Source: Chlorobiota bacterium (GTDB lineage Bacteria; Bacteroidota; Bacteroidia; Bacteroidales; F082). From it: DNA of 45,000 nt. The notes under the pieces were generated by a model. That model was not told the origin of the DNA. It was given only the letters and a program-made list of their open reading frames with translations, and ran no database searches. Below are positions 42,536 through 45,000 of this stretch, piece by piece. Both the position numbers and the translations under genes were made by a program. The number at the start of each line of letters is the position of its first letter. Position 1 is the stretch's first letter. The stretch lies in contig JAADIS010000097.1 in the NCBI GenBank assembly GCA_013151215.1, positions 1-45,000 of the forward strand. Reading direction: 5' to 3'.

Positions 42536-43927
42536 TCAAATAGGTGCCACCAGGGAAATAAAAACCCCCCTTTTGTTTTGCTTGTTTATTGCATACGATA
42601 CCCCTATAACGACATCGTAATATGTAACAAAATCGATTCCGAGGCCGGCTGCCCACAACATTTGGTTGTTCAGCGGGTTGCCCTTGCTGAAATAATTATC
42701 GTCGGCATAGCCGGCATCGAAGAAAACATTTGCATAAAGGCCATAATATACTTTGTTGAACCTCTCTGATTTCAACCACCTTATGCGGAAAGTTGTTTGC
42801 GGGACGACGGTGAATTTCAGGTTTGACTTTAAAATTGCCAAATTCTGGCCGTTTATAAAATACAGTTCGTAACCTCTGATGTCGAAACCGTTTAAGCCAA
42901 TTCCGCCCGAGAGAAAGAATGGCTGGAAATTGTTGGCATAGGTAAGCTTGCCGCGAAATCCCCAGGCAAAGTTCCACCTTTTATATATATTGATGAAATG
43001 GTCGATATTGAAACTCAATGTCATCTGGTTGACGTCTTCCGACAAAATGCCTAATCCGTTTTTCGTGATGTTGATGTCGAAATAATATCCTTTTAAGGGA
43101 TATGGCTTAAAGTCGCGGAAATCATGTTTGTAAGTGTATGAGATGCTGAGAAAGCTGTATTTGCTCTCGCCATAAGTATAATCGGGATTATAAAAAAGGA
43201 CGGAATCATCAACCTGGAGATTAGTAAAAGACATGCTTAGGTGGTGGAGATAATTAAAACCCGGCCGAAAAGTGAGGTTTATCGTGGCAAAACCTATTTT
43301 TCGAGCATATGAGGTATTCGACTTATAGTATTGATATTTATTGTCGTTGGTGGCATAAACTACTTCGTGGTTCATCAGGTATCCGCCCTCGAACCCCATT
43401 CCGAATACCTGATGCTTGGTCAGGTACGGTATCTGCCACCTTCCGATATAAGTTTGGTCGAACCCGGCTTTGGCAATGAGGTTGAGGTTTTCCATCCGCC
43501 CCCTGAAATTCTCTATCCTTAGGTCGATACCGTAGTTGAGCCTTGAAAAGTCCTTTGTCTCCCACCATATATTTATGTTTCTGTCGGCATATTCAACTAT
43601 GGGGATAGGCCATATATACCAGCGCTCTATAACCCTCACGCTTATATCCATGGTTTCGCCATGTTTGGTTTTCTCGATAAAAACAAAGTTGAACAAGGAG
43701 CGGTTCATCAGGTTTTGCTTGCTTCTCAATATCTTTTTATCAAGTTCTTCACCGGTGAGAACATCGCCCTCGGCAAACTCAAGCTCCCGGTAAATTACCG
43801 GTTGATAGGTGATCTTGTCGCCCGAGATCTTTATTGTCCCTATCTTGATGGTTTCGTCCTGTTGTGAAAACAAGTTGATAGCGAAAAAGTGAAAAAGACA
43901 AATTACTAATACGATCTTTGTCCTCAT
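42536..43927 (-). CDS. BamA/TamA-like outer-membrane protein with one POTRA domain
   Basis: The 463-residue protein has a signal peptide (about 1-22), one POTRA-like domain (about 27-105: IKIGTIKISGDKITYQPVIY, then LDKKILRSKQNLMNRSLFNFVFIE) and a predicted barrel. Barrel strands include FLSISYTYKHDFRDFKPYPL, FLSGGIGLNGFDIRGYELYF (the loop 6-like segment of the Omp85 superfamily) and WAAGLGIDFVTYYDVVIGVSY. It differs from the main BamA by its single POTRA domain and half the length. Its substrate is unknown; possible roles are insertion or secretion of specific proteins. It begins 3 bases after the CBS-domain gene, so the two are co-translated. Confidence 0.82.
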   Translation of the reverse strand: MRTKIVLVICLFHFFAINLFSQQDETIKIGTIKISGDKITYQPVIYRELEFAEGDVLTGEELDKKILRSKQNLMNRSLFNFVFIEKTKHGETMDISVRVIERWYIWPIPIVEYADRNINIWWETKDFSRLNYGIDLRIENFRGRMENLNLIAKAGFDQTYIGRWQIPYLTKHQVFGMGFEGGYLMNHEVVYATNDNKYQYYKSNTSYARKIGFATINLTFRPGFNYLHHLSMSFTNLQVDDSVLFYNPDYTYGESKYSFLSISYTYKHDFRDFKPYPLKGYYFDINITKNGLGILSEDVNQMTLSFNIDHFINIYKRWNFAWGFRGKLTYANNFQPFFLSGGIGLNGFDIRGYELYFINGQNLAILKSNLKFTVVPQTTFRIRWLKSERFNKVYYGLYANVFFDAGYADDNYFSKGNPLNNQMLWAAGLGIDFVTYYDVVIGVSYAINKQNKRGVFISLVAPI

Positions 43928-43930
43928 ATA

Positions 43931-44593
43931 TCATATATTAAGGTAATTCATCAGGGAGTTGAATCTCTCTTTTAGGTCTTCTGTGTCTTCGTCATCGCCA
44001 AAAGTGGCTTTTACAATATAATCGTATCTTGAGAAAGTCTGAAGAATAGGTTCCAGCTCGGTCTTGTTGATTTTTAATATAAGCTCGATTAAGGTGGAAT
44101 CGCTGTGCGCCCCGACAAAACTACTTAAAATCTTGGCGTTGTTCGATTCAACAATGCTTGCTATCTCGGTCATATTATAATTGTTCAGGCTCATTTCCAG
44201 TACGATGACCCCGCCCGGGCTGTTTACGGAGAACGATGATGCCAGGTAAGAAAGCAGTTTTGGCAACGTAATAGAGCCCAGATACTTGTCGTGCTTATCA
44301 ACTACCGGTAGCAATGAAAGCCTGTGTTTGTCAAAAAGCTCGACAACCTGATAAATATGTTGATCTTCCTGGACGTTGGCCATGTCCAGGCCAAGCTTAT
44401 GGTTTCCGAGAGCCTCATTGAAATTGTTCAGGTCGAGTATGTCTTTTTCAGAAATAATGCCGATATAATGGTCGCCATTTACGATCGGAAGGTGCGACAC
44501 CTTGTTCTCTTCCATCCAGTTCAAGGCCATTTCCCCGGTGTCGGAGGTTTTAAGCGGTATTATGCTCTCTGAAATAAGCTGTTTAGCAATCAT
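43931..44593 (-). CDS. Two-CBS-domain protein with a C-terminal ACT-like domain
   Basis: From the ATG at 44593 the protein has 220 residues: two CBS domains (about 1-58 and 68-122; VSHLPIVNGDHYIGIISEKD and RLSLLPVVDKHDKYLGSITL) and a C-terminal ACT-like fold (about 125-198; GGVIVLEMSLNNYNMTEIAS). CBS pairs bind adenine nucleotides and act as regulatory modules; the ACT-like part may bind a small molecule or mediate dimerisation. No enzymatic domain is present. The open frame extends up to 44737, but those 48 codons do not resemble the family and the ATG at 44593 gives the typical start (MIAKQLISESI). The target protein is unknown; the downstream Omp85 gene is co-transcribed. Confidence 0.88.
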   Translation of the reverse strand: MIAKQLISESIIPLKTSDTGEMALNWMEENKVSHLPIVNGDHYIGIISEKDILDLNNFNEALGNHKLGLDMANVQEDQHIYQVVELFDKHRLSLLPVVDKHDKYLGSITLPKLLSYLASSFSVNSPGGVIVLEMSLNNYNMTEIASIVESNNAKILSSFVGAHSDSTLIELILKINKTELEPILQTFSRYDYIVKATFGDDEDTEDLKERFNSLMNYLNI

Positions 44594-44823
44594 GGATAAA
44601 TTTTTAGCCAAAATAGGGAAAATTTTGTTTAAACGGGAAAGCGGCGGGGTTTTTTGAAAGAATGCTGTCTGCAAGAAAAATACACTTATTCGCATTTCAG
44701 GCATAAGTGCCGGAACGAGCGCACACTTCCAGCTCAAAACCCCGGCTGTGGAAGCGTTGGCGACCAGCTAAGGTATTAAAGTTAGAGAGTATTCTAAGGC
44801 ATTCGATATTCCCGTTTTTGAAA

Positions 44824-44861
44824 GCCGAACACCGATCAACGATTTTCGATTTTCGAAGTGG
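44824..44861. repeat. 38-bp direct repeat, copy 1
   Basis: This segment (GCCGAACACCGATCAACGAT and onward to GAAGTGG) recurs at 44957-44994 with 36 of 38 bases identical. It contains an internal short repeat GATTTTCGATTTTCGA. The two copies enclose the CATAACT and GAACCCC arrays. Confidence 0.8.
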
Positions 44862-44883
44862 CTCGCATATCCTATATATATTT

Positions 44884-44925
44884 CATAATTCATAACTCAT
44901 AACTCATAACTCATAACTCACAATT
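44884..44925. repeat. 7-bp tandem repeat, unit CATAACT
   Basis: Four perfect copies of CATAACT (44891-44918) are bounded by degenerate units CATAATT (44884-44890) and CACAATT (44919-44925). The array is non-coding. Confidence 0.85.
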
Positions 44926-44931
44926 CCTTTT

Positions 44932-44966
44932 GAACCCCAAACCCCAAACCCCGAACGCCGAACGCC
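44932..44966. repeat. 7-bp tandem repeat, units GAACCCC/AAACCCC/GAACGCC
   Basis: Five 7-bp units follow in phase: GAACCCC, AAACCCC, AAACCCC, GAACGCC, GAACGCC. The last unit overlaps the start of the second 38-bp repeat, which itself begins GCCGAACGCC. The shared 7-bp period with the neighbouring CATAACT array suggests a common slippage origin. Confidence 0.75.
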
Positions 44967-44994
44967 GATCAACGATTTTCGATTTTTGAAGTGG
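44957..44994. repeat. 38-bp direct repeat, copy 2
   Basis: Second copy of the repeat at 44824-44861, differing at two positions (A to G near the start, C to T in the second TTTTCGA). After it the sequence ends at the window edge, so a third copy or larger array could follow. Confidence 0.8.
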
Positions 44995-45000
44995 TTAAGC

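Larger units (their letters stand above)
44594..45000. other. Gene-free region at the right edge with short repeats
   Basis: No credible gene was found in these 407 bases. The left part (to about 44820) is ordinary sequence with a short open frame (44707-44895, plus) lacking any recognisable feature. The right part consists of repeats: 7-bp arrays at 44884-44925 and 44932-44966 and a 38-bp direct repeat at 44824-44861 and 44957-44994. The next gene lies outside the window. Confidence 0.6.

Noticed and set aside
44594-44737. N-terminal extension of the CBS protein
   Set aside because: The added 48 residues do not resemble the family, and the ATG at 44593 gives the canonical start.
44707-44895. 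62-codon plus-strand open frame near the right edge
   Set aside because: Low-complexity basic composition, no motif, overlaps the first 38-bp repeat.
44884-44994. CRISPR-like array from the repeated units
   Set aside because: Units are 7 bp without spacers and the 38-bp repeat has only two copies with no unique spacer series; no cas gene is present.

Overview
The window carries a densely packed chromosomal segment of a member of the Bacteroidota (Bacteroidetes). The evidence is a type IX secretion sorting tail at the left edge, the uppS-bamA-ompH-ompH cluster with a DUF6089-type membrane protein, an oxygen-independent KorAB oxidoreductase, and repeated TTG-N20..23-TAnnTTTG promoters, which is the signature of the Bacteroidota primary sigma factor, with no clear Shine-Dalgarno sequences. 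The order within the phylum is not determined; a Bacteroidales/Marinilabiliales-like or Cytophagia-like environmental lineage would fit. No tRNA, rRNA or CRISPR array was seen.

Left part (1-8255), central carbon and redox: the end of a secreted T9SS protein, then sucA-sucB (2-oxoglutarate dehydrogenase E1 and E2, minus strand), a small 2x[4Fe-4S] ferredoxin (minus), and divergently korA-korB (2-oxoglutarate:ferredoxin oxidoreductase, plus). Two alternative enzymes for the same TCA step, one NAD-linked and one ferredoxin-linked, thus sit back to back with a plausible electron acceptor between them.

Signalling block (8280-17628, minus strand): two very large paralogous cytoplasmic PAS-rich hybrid histidine kinases ending in receiver domains, a small predicted beta-barrel protein and a membrane CHASE-PAS histidine kinase. 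None has a DNA-binding output. A candidate phosphotransfer (Hpt) protein and an NtrC-like sigma-54 activator lie 12 kb away (29409-31101).

Middle (17841-32844): tilS and an unusual DsbD with a duplicated N-terminal domain (plus strand); a small AT-rich restriction-modification island with an XRE controller, a C5-cytosine methyltransferase and a shortened endonuclease remnant; then the complete iron-sulfur assembly operon sufB-C-D-S-E plus a DUF59/SufT-like gene (minus); the sigma-54 activator/Hpt pair; and prfC (plus).

Right part (32845-45000): a 720-bp gene-poor gap holding the 3' end of a dead DUF4139-family gene interrupted by a 273-bp non-coding element with 13-bp perfect inverted ends and a 6-bp target duplication; nadB and a gamma carbonic anhydrase homologue (plus); then an envelope-biogenesis block on the minus strand (CBS protein, BamA/TamA-like protein, nadK, DUF6089 protein, uppS, bamA, two ompH/skp genes). 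The right edge is intergenic sequence built from 7-bp tandem arrays and a 38-bp direct repeat.

The best candidates for something undescribed are the miniature element inside the DUF4139 pseudogene, the restriction-modification remnant with its repeat operator, the cysteine-rich tail on SucA, and the multi-kinase cluster with its possible distant relay. Family names are recognised from motifs and memory; no database search was possible.
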